This document shows positions 24,876 through 36,834 of a DNA stretch of 64,000 nt, piece after piece (the first letter of the stretch is position 1; each line of letters opens with the position of its first letter). The stretch comes from Morchella semilibera (lineage: Eukaryota; Ascomycota; Pezizomycetes; Pezizales; Morchellaceae). The stretch lies in the NCBI GenBank assembly GCA_009192285.1, contig WBVU01000004.1, positions 2,254,001 through 2,318,000 of the forward strand, in the 5' to 3' direction. The translations under genes and the position numbers were made by a program. The notes under the pieces are model-generated. The model made no database searches and was not told where the DNA came from. It worked only from the letters and a program-made list of their open reading frames with translations.

Positions 24876-24984
24876 ACTCGAAAAATTGGCTATCTCCGGC
24901 CATGGATTACCTCCTTCACGATTGGTTGATCAGGTCTGCTTATAGCAATTTTGATCTCATATATGCGCAGCCAATTTTTCGAGT
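24876..24984. mobile_element. Small foldback element with ACTCGAAAAATTGGCT ends
   Basis: Identical 16-base inverted ends (ACTCGAAAAATTGGCT) bound 109 bases. The interior is non-coding. No clear target duplication is seen, though A-rich bases flank both sides. Confidence 0.7.
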
Positions 24985-25960
24985 AATGGCGGTAGTGGGC
25001 TTATCCAAGATAGGTTTGTTGGATTAAGCCACGGGTTGGGGGCTCGGGCAAATACATGCATTCGACTAGCCACCCGAGATCATAACTCCTAATCCGTTAG
25101 AATAGTGACATCACCTCCTTAGAATTCAATTGATATCTTTTTCCATAAGTCAGAAAATTAGTTATGATACTTATCTTCAAGAGGTGCTATTTTCCGATGG
25201 GAGAAAACTATGCATTCTCAGAAAGATTTTCAACTGATAGGTGGTTTCAAAATTCTCTGGCCTTGTTTATATTCGTGTCTTGGCGCACAGACACTCACTC
25301 GATGCTATTTAGAAAATGCTTCAATTCCCACAAAGATTTTTTTCTCCTTCTTTGATTCGTAGACCTACAAAGATGTAAGAATAAGAGTGGGGGGGTTTCC
25401 TTGAATATACCTCTAACAGTTACCACTAAACCCCTGTTGACACAAACTACTATTGATTGCGCTGTCTAAACAATAATTGATATCGATCCCTCCTGATTTA
25501 AATTATAGTGTATGGGGACCTTATAGTCATTGGTAAGATTATCATTCCGTGCCCATGAATAATATAGCCTGGAAAGTTCCTAATTAATAAGTACTCATAG
25601 GAAGCATCAAGAGTGAGCCTTTTATTCCGAGAAAATTGCTTTATTGAGGGGTAGTGGGTATGAGAATGTGGTCATGTGCTATTGGTGACTACGATCTATA
25701 TCTCATTGGAGGGGCTCATACTATTATTATTAGGACTAAAAATATTGACCGCGTTTTTTGAATCCTAGAGGGGCCTCTGCCATAGATTGCTTGCTGTCTG
25801 GGTTGGCCTCTTTAGGTATATGCAGGCCCAAGCCCTTAATAAGTTATGTACGTACATGTATCTATGCTCTTATTAGTGTCTCTCATTTCGTAACATCACC
25901 GCGCCATTTAATAATACCCTTTACTTATCTCACATCTATAGGTCTGGGCCGCGACCCAAA

Positions 25961-25978
25961 CCCCCCCCCCCCCCCCCC
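25961..25978. repeat. Homopolymer C18 in a G/C-only tract
   Basis: Eighteen C residues lead into a short tract made almost only of G and C (to about 26003). It is one of several long G/C homopolymers in the window. Confidence 0.9.
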
Positions 25979-27651
25979 GGGGCCCCGCCCCGCCCCCCAC
26001 CCCGCAATCACCACGAAGCTGTGGGCTTTGTTGTATCTGTTTCAGTAATAAGGCTATGGGACAACCCCCTCTAAACCCAATGTCAGTCTGGGTGTTGATG
26101 GCCAGTGAATATTTAGCGTCTCTTGTTAGCGCTATCGCGGTGAGGAAGAGGTCGACCCGCGGGTTCGCAAGGGCACGTACGCACAAAGGTATACGTCGTA
26201 TACTTTAGCGAAAAGCACAAACATGAAACTTATATTTTCTGAAAAGCTTGTCGATCCACCCCTAAGTACATAATCATAACTCCGACCGAGTCCATTCAGA
26301 AAGCTTATTATTACCGAAGAGGAAATTTATCCGCGATCTGTTTTCGAGGCTTGAGCAGTGTGACCACTGAGTGATTTTTTGGCGGCTATCTCTCGTCAGT
26401 TAATGGTTGGGATTCACACTGGCCGTAGTGTAAGTGGATAGCTAGCCGGCCTCCGCTGGGCGGGGTGTGGCTCTTGAGTGGCCTGGTTGATTTTCACCAT
26501 TGACTGAGTGAAAGTGTGAATCAAGGTACTAAGGGCTAGGGCTATAACATATAGAATTACATGTATTATCCATGCATGAATAATCACTCGCAGTGTTGTT
26601 TCGGGGTCGATTACCACCTTATAAATATTTGCTTGGAAAGTCCAGCAGTTATAGAGAGAACCAATAGGCTAGCGAGGGACTAATTTGTTTTTTAGATAAC
26701 TCGAAACATGTATGCAGCAGTAAAATCATGACCGTGAACAACAAAAACTCATAGTTTAAACTACCCTAGCGCCTTTAGTAGCTCTACATCCGAATCTGTT
26801 TGATAATATACGTATACCCGTGATGCCTACTTAACCTAAGCCCACAGGAATGGTACATGTAATTTATTATCTGGTAACACGATAAGCCATATGCAAAGGG
26901 CCGGATATATGTGAAGCGCCTAAAGAAGTAACACATTCACTACATACATGATGTAGTCTACCGCGCGTTGCGCTGCGCGTGCCAGGACAAACCCAATTAA
27001 AAGCTCAGGTCGGGAAACAAAAATGCCTTTGAAAAAAGACCCTTTGAGGGTCCGGAGCTGACTACATGTAGGCCCATAGGACCGAGCTACTTGCAGCTCG
27101 AATGATAGCTTACCCCAAATAACGCGCACAATACATGTATTTATATCTATGTACCCGGGTGCCGGAAAGCGATGCACATCCGGTGGTTCCACAGCCACAC
27201 GGGAATCAACTTCCACACCAGCCTATCTCAAGGTAAACATGAGCGTGCACATACTCCTCATCAAGTATATGCTTAGTACTTAGGTATGATAGGGGGGGTT
27301 CTGTACGATTTGTTGTATTGTGATAAGGTATTTGGGCGTTGTCTACTTAGATCTAGTCAAAATGTGCATCACTTTCCCAACACCCTGGGTACATATAATC
27401 TATCATGTTAAAGTTTATCTGATCGCCTCTCAATATAAATGTAATAGTATAGTAGATACATCGGCATTCCGTACAACGTGTAATCAGTATAACTGGATAG
27501 TACCTTTTGGGTTGCCCCGAGCCTATACCTACTACTGACCGTACTTGGTACGTACGGTACATGTATTTACTAGATCTAGATGTTAACACCTTACCGCTAT
27601 TTCCTTCGCTCGGCAAGCTCATACATGTATACAGCTTCTTCCCAAGATCGA

Positions 27652-27669
27652 CCTCATGAGCTCATGAGG
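27652..27669. repeat. Perfect 18-base palindrome
   Basis: CCTCATGAGCTCATGAGG reads the same on both strands. It has no known function here; it could be a dimeric protein-binding site or the closed core of a lost foldback element. Confidence 0.6.
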
Positions 27670-29435
27670 CAAGAATTATACACTCCTCCGGTCTACACCA
27701 AGAAGGTTGACTGCGGCCGTCAAAACCGTATACTAGCCAAAGAGTAATTGAAATACATAAAACTTTTTCATGTTCTCACATTATAGGAAAGCGTGTCATA
27801 TGTCCTCTAACCCTGAATCATTACAAACTCCGCCCATAGCTACAACAGAGAGAAAATTTTTTTAGGGTCTAACCTCCTATTAAATATTTGCACAGCCACG
27901 CGGATATATTGGATATCCCCCCTGTTCTTAGATGTTTCCAATGGTAGCTCCCCGTTGGCTCGCCTCTCAAAATTTAGATAAACAACTTCTCGCCGAACCA
28001 CCCCTCATATCCAACTAAAGACTAATCCTATAGTCATGTCGATGACTCCAAGGATCGATGATTTCAAAGTAGTGATGGTCAGTATCTCAGCGTGGCGATA
28101 GCTTTGCTTTGTGAAGGTAGGGACAGCTTCGAGCTGAGATATATCTTTGAAGGCTTGCTCTTCTACCGATCATCGAAAGTCGATGGCCGCATCAAAGTTC
28201 GTGACGTCGATTACGGTTTTGATATCTGCTGATCTTGACTACATGGACTTGTGTAACGTGTACCTCAGAATACCCGTTACATATACAAATCAGGTCAGCG
28301 TGTGCACGTGTGACCAATCGCTAAATATGCCCATATTTTAAATAGACCCTTGAGTCATATAATCAGATAGTTCAATGGTGTCTGACTAATCCAGCTGGCC
28401 ATCTAATTCTTTAGGTACATGTAGTGTAGTCAGAATATAATAGGATCAACCAAAACCGCCACTGCGAACTGGAGATTCACTGAGTTATTTCACAGAACAC
28501 TGGTGCTTCGTTCACATATTGGCCGACTGATGAGAGCTGAAAGAGAGCTGATTGCGGTGATCTTGTTGATCTTGGAATCATAGTGTCTTACAATATGAGG
28601 GCATCTAGGCTATCATCAATTATTGACTTCAAAACTTGCCAGCTCCGAATATGCGTATCATGCATATTGGGCTAAATTTAAAGTGCTTACTTACACAGCC
28701 TTTGCAACCCCTCCATGTAATAGGAGGTCACGTGCTATTAACGGGATCCACATAACCCACAATAGAGCCGAAAATATTATTTCATGTATGAGGGAGTTGA
28801 GGGAGCCCAATATTAGAAGAGAGAAAACAGAAATTTTATTTGTCCCACGCAGAGCCACTACAATCCCGAGCGAATCAGCACCCCTGAGGAGTACCCTACC
28901 AGTAAACTACTAGTAGAATACTCCCCAAGGGCACCAATTCACCCGGAGCCACAGCAATACTCCGGTGCCCTTAGGTATGCCCCCCCCATAGAGGGAACAT
29001 ACCACTACATAACTCTATATAGCAATAAACCCGCCAACTAACTAGCTTCAAATAAAAAATCATAACGTTATATCCTGTAGGGCTGTCAATCATGATAAAG
29101 GGCAAGACGATCCGGGAAGTAGATTGTTCTCCGACGAACACCCGGGATATTAAACACGCTTGTAAGCTACCCGAGACTCGCGTGAGGTCCTGAGCGCCTA
29201 CCATGTGGGCTTGTTTCGTATCCTATATGTTTGCCGGAGATCAAACTACTTTCCAGAGTGCTTTGCCCTTCAAAACGGTTGCAGCCCCAGAAGATAGTGT
29301 TGTCAAATAAAAAAAAACACCACAATGATCATGACCCAAAACCCTCAAACCGTAAAGCCGACCCTAAAAAAATAAATAAAAAGAGAATTAAGGGAAACCT
29401 TCAACCTTAGCTCAGGATTATCCGCAAGAGACTCT

Positions 29436-29966
29436 TCAAAATCCCACCCTCTTTCGCCTCCCACGAGGAAAATACTTCTCCGTCCTCTTCGTATATTTCT
29501 TTAGCGCCTTCAACGTGGGAAATATCTTAACTGCCGTAGTGGGGCCGGTGCTGTTTGGTGGTGATTCGATAAGGTCCACTAGATTAACGTGGATATTTGC
29601 AATCGCCTATTAAGCACACTCTCAACTGTCAGACTCCCTAGTGTAGCGGTGGCTATGCGCTCCGGTATATATGAGCAAAAAGGGACGGGGGCGAGTAACC
29701 TTTTTACACTTCGTGATACTCCTCAGCGTTTCGTCATCCGTGATTCCGAAGACTCTACACAGATTCCTCCATGACTCGAGACTCTTTTCGTTTGTTCCAT
29801 ACCGATTATTAAACTCTTGTACCATTGCAGCCCTAAAGCTGACCTTTGCGGTTTTTTCGGCCTTGGGTGTCCAACTTTGTGATACTGAGAGGGCTTTGAA
29901 GGAGGCAATGAGACCCGAGGTCGGAGTGTGGGTAAAGGTAGGGTACTGGGCGAAGAACGACTCCAT
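29436..29966 (-). CDS. Small fungal protein of unknown function, paralogue A
   Basis: Two exons, 29966-29700 and 29606-29436, are joined across a 93-base GT-AG intron in phase 0, giving 145 residues. It is a clear paralogue of the gene at 33023-33577: exon 1 has 89 codons in both and the intron falls after the same residue (C-[KR]-K). Shared blocks include YGT followed by ESW.NLCRV.GI in exon 1 and HVNLVDLI and TEKYFP in exon 2. I know this pattern from ascomycete hypothetical proteins; no function is established. The C-terminus departs from its paralogue: after KYFPRGRR the frame ends KRVGF, while the conserved GGIL.[SA]LLR block can be read one frame over in the same DNA. A single-base indel late in the gene (or an assembly error) has therefore probably removed the last conserved helix. 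Confidence 0.8.
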
Positions 29967-32900
29967 ATTTGTGTGGATGTGGATGATATGAGTAAAGAGC
30001 GTGAGAGAAAAAGGAGGGCAATATATTCAGATGGTGCACGTGCACGTGTATAAAAATATGTAGTGTTTGTCGGTGGTAAGTGCAGTTTGCTTTGCCTGTA
30101 CACACACACAGAGAGAGGGTGAGGGAGAGGGAGAGGGGGGGGGGATGGGGGATGCGAGGGGGTATATGAGTGTAGATACTAAAGGGAAACAAGGCACATG
30201 CACAGAGATAAGTGTACCTCTAAAAAAATTTCTCCGTAGTAATCCCCCCTAATAAGATGATTTAGGCCGCCAAGATGGTATTACCCTAGACTATTACAAT
30301 CTTTTCCAACAGTACGTGTAATTTTGCGCTCTCAAAATACGTGTATCAAGGCAGTTTTCGAGATCTGGCATCGATATGTCGCGTCGGTCTGCCTCTCGTT
30401 CCCTTTGCCGCATCGGTTAGGGGCATGTCTTTGGTGCCTAATCGATATCTAGCCGTCTATCCACATTCAGAATTGCATGATTTTATCATAAGGCCATTGT
30501 ATCAAGGGCGATTTTAATTTTACAGGTTGTGGCGGTACTGGTCCTAGGCCTCAAGTCAATACCCCATAATTTTATTAGCTTATCACGAGCGCTAGAGTTC
30601 TATGAATTGATACAAAAATTTCAGACCGCCAAATCCAAGGCATGAATTACAAGCCACCATACATGTAGCTATGTACATTCCATCATAGCTACACTCTCGA
30701 CCGGCCTAACAGATACAGCTAGTGCTATGTGCGTATAGACCCAGTCGTTCGACAGTGTTCTATGAACTACTACTCTATGCACTGACAGGGTGGTCAAGCT
30801 GATAGGTGGTTGGCAAACTTGTACTGTCCCCCAGTACTATTGGCCCAGATTTTTCACAGCCATAGTATCCAGGCCTAGGAGGTGGGTGTACCTACACACA
30901 TAAAGTAAGTACATGTACCCAGTACATTTAAACTGTGGGTCCAAACATATCGACGCTGTTAATTTTTACTATAAATGCAATTAACGTTTGCTTAGTTCTT
31001 AAAGCTACGTGTGCATTACTAACTGTTTCTCTCAGACTCTAGAAAAAGCAACCTGGAGACAATTGAGTAATAGACAGCTAAGGAAATTAACGTCCTTTCA
31101 AATTTTATATGTAGGCTGCTGCCCCGTCTGAAGCAACAGAGAAACCCCGCCATCGGTGGCCTATCATTTACTCTATTTGTTTGTTATGTGTATGATTTGT
31201 CACTGTTCTGAAATGGTGGGATTCGGGAGTGGCTCATGGTTAAAGCATCTCCTTGCATGTCGACAGACATGTCCCCGCAGCTAAGCGGGATGCGGGTCGA
31301 TCACGGGCGCTAGTAGCGGCAGGACTTGAGGGCTTGAGGACTTGAGTGGTGAGGATGAGGCTCATGGCACCCCCACAGGTCGGAATATGATATGGCGGTA
31401 GGTGCGTTCCATGAAGCACTGCCCTGTTGAAGACAACTGGGCAGCTGAAGGAGCTTGTGGCGTAATATTTGCCGCAGTTAACTCAAGATTAACCGTGATC
31501 TTGTGGCACACAAGCATGCAGCACTGAATGGCCAGCCTCAAACCTTAATAGATTATATTAATACTTACTTAAGTATAGACATGCAAGTACTTACCTACAT
31601 GTAGAAGTACATGAGATATACTCATGATCAGGAATGTCCCTACATTTAGAGTACGCCCATGTATGTTCTACATGTTCAATGTTTTCGGTGCGCTTGCCCA
31701 ATATATCACGGTGTCCGGCCAGCGAGAACCGACCATGGCCAGTGTGTATCATGGGACGAAATAAGGCGGCATTAGCATCGGAGCCTTCTCTTGGTATATG
31801 TAATATGAATGTACATACCTCGTTCTTCCATTGGAATCTATGTGACAGGCCTTTCAGATGATTACTACATGACCTTCCACCATGAAACGAACTCCCACAC
31901 TTTGTAGTTCGGATGTAGCGGCGCTTGTGCTACCCCCCCCCCCCCCCTTTCCCCTTCCCCCCTCCCCCCCAAAGAAGGCGCGAATCCTTCGCACGAATGA
32001 CAGCGGGAGCCAGCGCTTCCCTTATACGCGCCGCCCGGATGCCCTCAAACGACAGCTAGTACTGAGAGAGAACAAAGAAAAAGGGTTTATCCCTGCTGAT
32101 ATTTTGAACTGTCTAGTAATTTCCGAGATATGACACCTAACGTCGTAATAATACGCATAGCTAATTCTTCCCAGTCCTTTTCTTTTTCTTTTACGCTCTT
32201 GACATTACTTTGCTATAAGGGGAGTAAAGTATGGCGCACTATACGAAGTTGATACGCACGATAAGGACCCCCTGCAGATGTTCAGAACCTCCTTATCCGC
32301 CACCCAAGTTTCGCGAACTTTTAAGCCACGGAAATGGTCGTCACCTCAGGGATATAGCGGGCCTCTCTGTGATCATAGTAAGCCTCCCCCTAATCACACA
32401 AAGTCATTCAGGCGCTCAACTTTAAATGGGAAACTGGTCATGTCATCCCTCCATCCCTCCATCCATCCACTCATCCACTCATCCAACATAGCCTCGGGGG
32501 ACTACTGCAATATCAGATCCCACTGACTGAACCCACTTGAAGCTAGCGTGGGTTCGTAGATCATATGAGGTAGCCAGGTAAAGGTTTTTCAATGCTACAA
32601 ATTGGTTTTATCCATGCCATAATCCTTGACTTCGTGGGTCTGGATGTGTGAAAGGTACTCTTGTTGCCTAACCTACTGCCTAAGCATGTATCTACCAAGC
32701 TACAACGTCCCACGGGCCGTGCATTTGATCGGTTTTAATTATGTACCGGTAGAGTTCTTTTTTGGAGGCAGCGCAAAGGTTCATCGAACATGTGTTGTGG
32801 ATCTACTACACGCGCCGCATTAGTGTGGTAGGCTTGTGCTGAATGAATGACCTTATGGTAGTATAAAGATTGGATGAAATAAGTGGGCTTTCTTTTCCTC

Positions 32901-33022
32901 CAGTACCGCATATATTGAGTGTACTTAAAGCCACTACAGAATTTCGAATATCACTCACCTAAAGTCTCTTTCCCGATCTTATTTCAAGATTACAAGTTTT
33001 TCTAATACCTCTATCAAACACC
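29967..33022. other. Spacer between divergent paralogues
   Basis: About 3 kb between the two divergent start codons. Purine repeats (GAGGGAGAGG) at about 30111-30150 lie just upstream of paralogue A. There are three TACATGTA palindromes (30661, 30911, 31597), a 15-base C run (31933-31947) and CATC-type repeats (32440-32485). No gene is supported. Promoters of both paralogues must lie at its two ends. Confidence 0.6.
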
Positions 33023-33577
33023 ATGGACGGATTTTGGTCTAGGTTCCAGGGTTTCACTCCTGATCCTAACTCCTCTCTTATTGACAACTTCGACCTTCTT
33101 GCAACCAGACAGAATTGGGCTCCTACCGGGAGAGCAAGATCTCGAGCCCACCGTCGATTCAGAAGTGCAATGATTGAAGAGTTTAATGCCACATACGGTA
33201 CCGACAACAATAATATTGAATCGTGGAAAAACCTCTGCCGAGTTGTTGGAATCGACCCAGTTCCAGAGACTATAACGCAGTGTCGAAAGGTGAGTTTTAA
33301 TTTATCACTCTCACTTAAGCTTTATAGTAATTAGTTGCTAATATGATGGTTTAAGGCCGTGAGGAGAACTCATGTGAATCTGGTCGACCTTATTGACAAC
33401 GATGTCAAGAAGAATGGGGGTCAGGTGAAGAAATTCAAAACTTTACAGCAATTGAGGGAGTACACACACGAGACTGAAAAGTACTTTCCAAAGAACCCGA
33501 CGAAAGCGGGTGGGATTTTGAAGGCCCTGTTGAGAGATATGAATGCCCCGAGCCCCGTTGATGATGCAGAGCAGTAG
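33023..33577 (+). CDS. Small fungal protein of unknown function, paralogue B
   Basis: Exons 33023-33289 and 33356-33577 are joined across a 66-base GT-AG intron (phase 0, GCTAAT branch site), giving 162 residues. It is soluble and charged, without signal peptide or membrane segment. Exon 1 (89 residues) carries ATYGT and IESWKNLCRVVGI; exon 2 carries THVNLVDLID, LREYTHETEKYFPKN and AGGILKALLRDM. It is the intact member of the divergent pair with 29436-29966, with conserved residues spread over the whole length. The family is known to me only as fungal hypothetical proteins; the even helix-forming composition suggests a compact alpha-helical fold. Start: first ATG, matched by the paralogue's start at the same distance from the intron. 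Confidence 0.86.
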
Positions 33578-36500
33578 AGCTCTGAAGGGAAAATCCATAT
33601 TCGGGGAAACCAATAGATATGCCACACGGATTTATTGAATTTTTTTTTTTCAATATTCGTGATCCCGGCATGAGGGGAGGTTGATAAAAAAGATTTTGTA
33701 TTTCTTTTTTTTTCGGGCTTATTTCTTTTTTCTTGATTTCTTCCTTCTTAGATTTGGGTTGATCTGTATTCTAACGTTTCCTTTTTTTTTATTATCCTGT
33801 TTGCCTTTCTTCACCTCTCCCCTCCCAATCTCCTGTGCTTTTCCGATCAGAAATTGGGTTAACGTGCCTTTTCCTACTCGTCATCTTTACACTATATGCT
33901 TTTAGACACCTTAGATAGAGATTTCTATGCCCCATCATATGTATCTTTACCGTAAGCTAAGTTTTTATGAGTTGATTTGTGCTAAGGTTTTGGTTGGTTG
34001 TACATACGTCGGCCGCCGTAAATTATGACCCAGTTGGAATTTATCCCGGTGGTGTGACCAACCTACATGTAAAGATTGAATGACTGATAGAATACATGTA
34101 TGCAGCATATACAATTTTAGTAGCTATTGATTTTTGTCAGCCAATAAAAAAGCTATCACTGTTGCAGAATTTTCTATCTGATTTGTCAACTGCATGCGCA
34201 GTAGGGTGGCCACTCAACGTGGGCGTATATTACCTTAAAGCATAGTACTAGAACCCGAAATAGCCCATATAGTTTGTTTCGTGGACCAGAGCCCATCTGG
34301 TAGGCCGTCATATGCCAAAATCCTCTTGTGTATTTCCCGAGTGATACACTGTGACTGTGAGTGAACACTAAATTGCCAAGATATTAACTGGGGTCGGTCT
34401 GATACTACCGTTGCAACGACCTCTAGAAGTATGCGGCGAAACGAAACCAAAGCAGAGAGTTTGATTGGTCCTTACATGTATGTTTAGCTATTAATTTTAA
34501 CCCACCAGCGGCCGCGGTACTAGCTCCGAATCCAGCTAGATGGCACGATTCGTATACTCGAGCTTCTCGCTCGCGGCCTCTGACGCCGAACTCATCTCAT
34601 GACCGACCAGAGGACCGAAGGGTTACCTGGCTCCACTCCTCTTCACTCTTCGGACACAAGGGAAATGAACCTTCCACATAAGTACGTGACTGTATCCAGG
34701 TGTTGCCCATTGATATGAAGAACTCTGCTTGATTCATTCGAAATGCAAGGATGTTGTAGGTGTGCATGTGCCCAATCGGAATTTCTTATAACTTCGTTAG
34801 TGTAACGTTGCAGCACGTGATTTGTAAAAGGGGAGCACTTTTTTGATATCTTCACTTAAAGAGAGTTTAAGGATATAGAAAAAAAAATAACCACAGGATT
34901 ATCTCTATTTTCTGATTCATCCGAATAGTATTTTATGCTTTAAAACTTGTCGGGTATTAATGTTTCAATGAATTTGCATGAAAACGAGAGTCAAGTTGAG
35001 GTGACGGAGGTTGCATTGCAAAAACTGAGGGGCCGACCGTCTAAATACTCGCTTAGCTGCCAAGTATCACATTATCTAAGAAATTACATACATTAGCCCA
35101 ATCAGAACCCTTAACAGGCCCCTCAATTTTTGAAGCTACCCAAAAAGAGTTCTCTGTATATATATATATATGTACCCTCGAAACCCGGTACAGATGGATG
35201 TTTAATGGGGTCTTGAGGTGGAGCTGGGCGCCAAGGGGAGACGTTCACTTAAGGTTTTATTAGGTCCCAAAATAACACATGATGTCATGAACTTACAGAC
35301 CTACAGACCCTCAACGTCTTACATGTTCATACCCACGCACCGGTTACAAGAAAGAACTATTAAATTTAACCACGGTTGCAACCAACAATGAGTCCGGAAG
35401 ATGCATGCACTGCGGGGCATACCTCTATAGTTTATTGCACAATGTCTATATATCCATACGTCCTTGGTTCTACAATTCTTCAATATTATATGGGCGTATA
35501 ATGCCGAGTATATGGTGCACGCCGCAGCCGGGCAAATTTACAAAGCTAGCTATCTCCAATAGTGGCCAATACCGGTTCATGATTTATCAATATCTATCAT
35601 CAATAGGTATAGCCTAGGACGGGGAGATTGAAATTCCGCAGTCTTTGAAGGCCTATGCATCTTCATTAAAAGCTAGATCACAATCGATAATCCAATGATT
35701 CACTTCATGGGAGGTCTAAGAAGTGTGTATTCCTACATTTCTACCAAGGTAGAAGCCTTAATGAAATGATTCCTTTCTGTTAGGCTTCTTTACCGAATTT
35801 CACACTGCCAACAGCTTGAAGGTCAGCACGGGCTCGGGCGCCCGCTATCAAGACTTTAATTACCCGCTTAGCTTTGCTGGAGTATCCTCCCAACCGCTAC
35901 CTAAATGCATTTCAATTACCCGTACCCTCGCCTACTCTGCCGTCACCTTTCGGTGATTGCTAGGTGACTTTTATCGAGGAGGCTATTCTTCTCGTCGCTT
36001 AGCCTATTAAGGCTCTGCCTTCCTGCCCTATTACGAATCTGGCCCTTATTGCCAACCTACGACGACAACTAACTCCTTTCTTACTGAGGAGATCTACCCT
36101 CCCCACCCTATCTACCAGCTGTCCTTCTAGACTTCCTTTTAAACTGACCAAAAATCTTGTAACTCAATAATGAATTGACTAATTTAGATTGTCAAAAGAC
36201 CAGAATTTTGGTTAAAAGGCGTGTATTTTTCATGGCAACGGGATCTATGTCTGGGGAGACCTATTTTTTGCTAATACTGATATATATCGATAGTAATGTC
36301 GACATACCAAGAAAATACAATGGGATGAGCCATTGGTGGTACATAGTAATTGTCCTTAGTCCGTCAGGTATATAGCTCCTCCGCACAATAGCAGTTGCAC
36401 CGCGTTGGGCAACAACTATCTCTTTTGCTGGTGAAGCTGCCAACATTTAAGGAGGCCGCATAGTGCACCGTGCACCCGGGGTGTTCCCTCAGAAATACGC

Positions 36501-36612
36501 CGTCTGTACTTCTGAGAGCTGGTTCATGGTTATCACGGTAGCGGAGGTGGCCCCTCAAAAGTTAGCAGCATTTAATCACCAGTGAAAGAGATAATAGAGT
36601 CTTTTAGCCATC

Positions 36613-36834
36613 AACGAACAAAAAATTATTTATTCCCAAGACTTCCAAGACATGCAAGTTGGATGCAGGTAGGATATGATATAATATTTTCAACTACAAG
36701 ACTTGAAGGTACGCATGGAGATATATTCAATCCTTATGCCTATGATTTCCTTCTCAGAGTACTTGTGCGCTAAGTGGCAAACACATGCAGCATAGTCTTG
36801 GGAATTAATAATTTTTTGTTCGTTGCCTTTCTCT
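36613..36834. mobile_element. MITE with 30-base inverted ends
   Basis: The left end AACGAACAAAAAATTATT, continuing ATTCCCAAGAC, is repeated in inverted orientation at the right end with one mismatch over about 30 bases. The interior is AT-rich and non-coding. It is the best-preserved foldback of the window. No obvious TA duplication is present, so it belongs to a different group from the TA-flanked ones. Confidence 0.8.

Larger units (their letters stand above)
21663..29435. other. Gene-free spacer, about 7.8 kb
   Basis: No gene supported. Contents are a TGTGC/TATGC repeat (21805-21864), a foldback element (24876-24984), an 18-base run of C (25961-25978), a perfect 18-base palindrome (27652-27669), short hairpins near 28082-28141 and 28927-28972, and nine TACATGTA palindromes (about 24866-28415). 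Frames near 28623-28913 and 25758-26048 show no family resemblance. Confidence 0.6.

Noticed and set aside
28623-28913. 96-codon open frame
   Set aside because: No motif, signal peptide or paralogue; it lies next to hairpins in a decayed spacer.
31225-31320. tRNA-like sequence with several hairpins
   Set aside because: Hairpins CATGTC/GACATG and CCCGC/GCGGG look like tRNA arms, but acceptor and T stems do not pair. Treated as chance or a relic.
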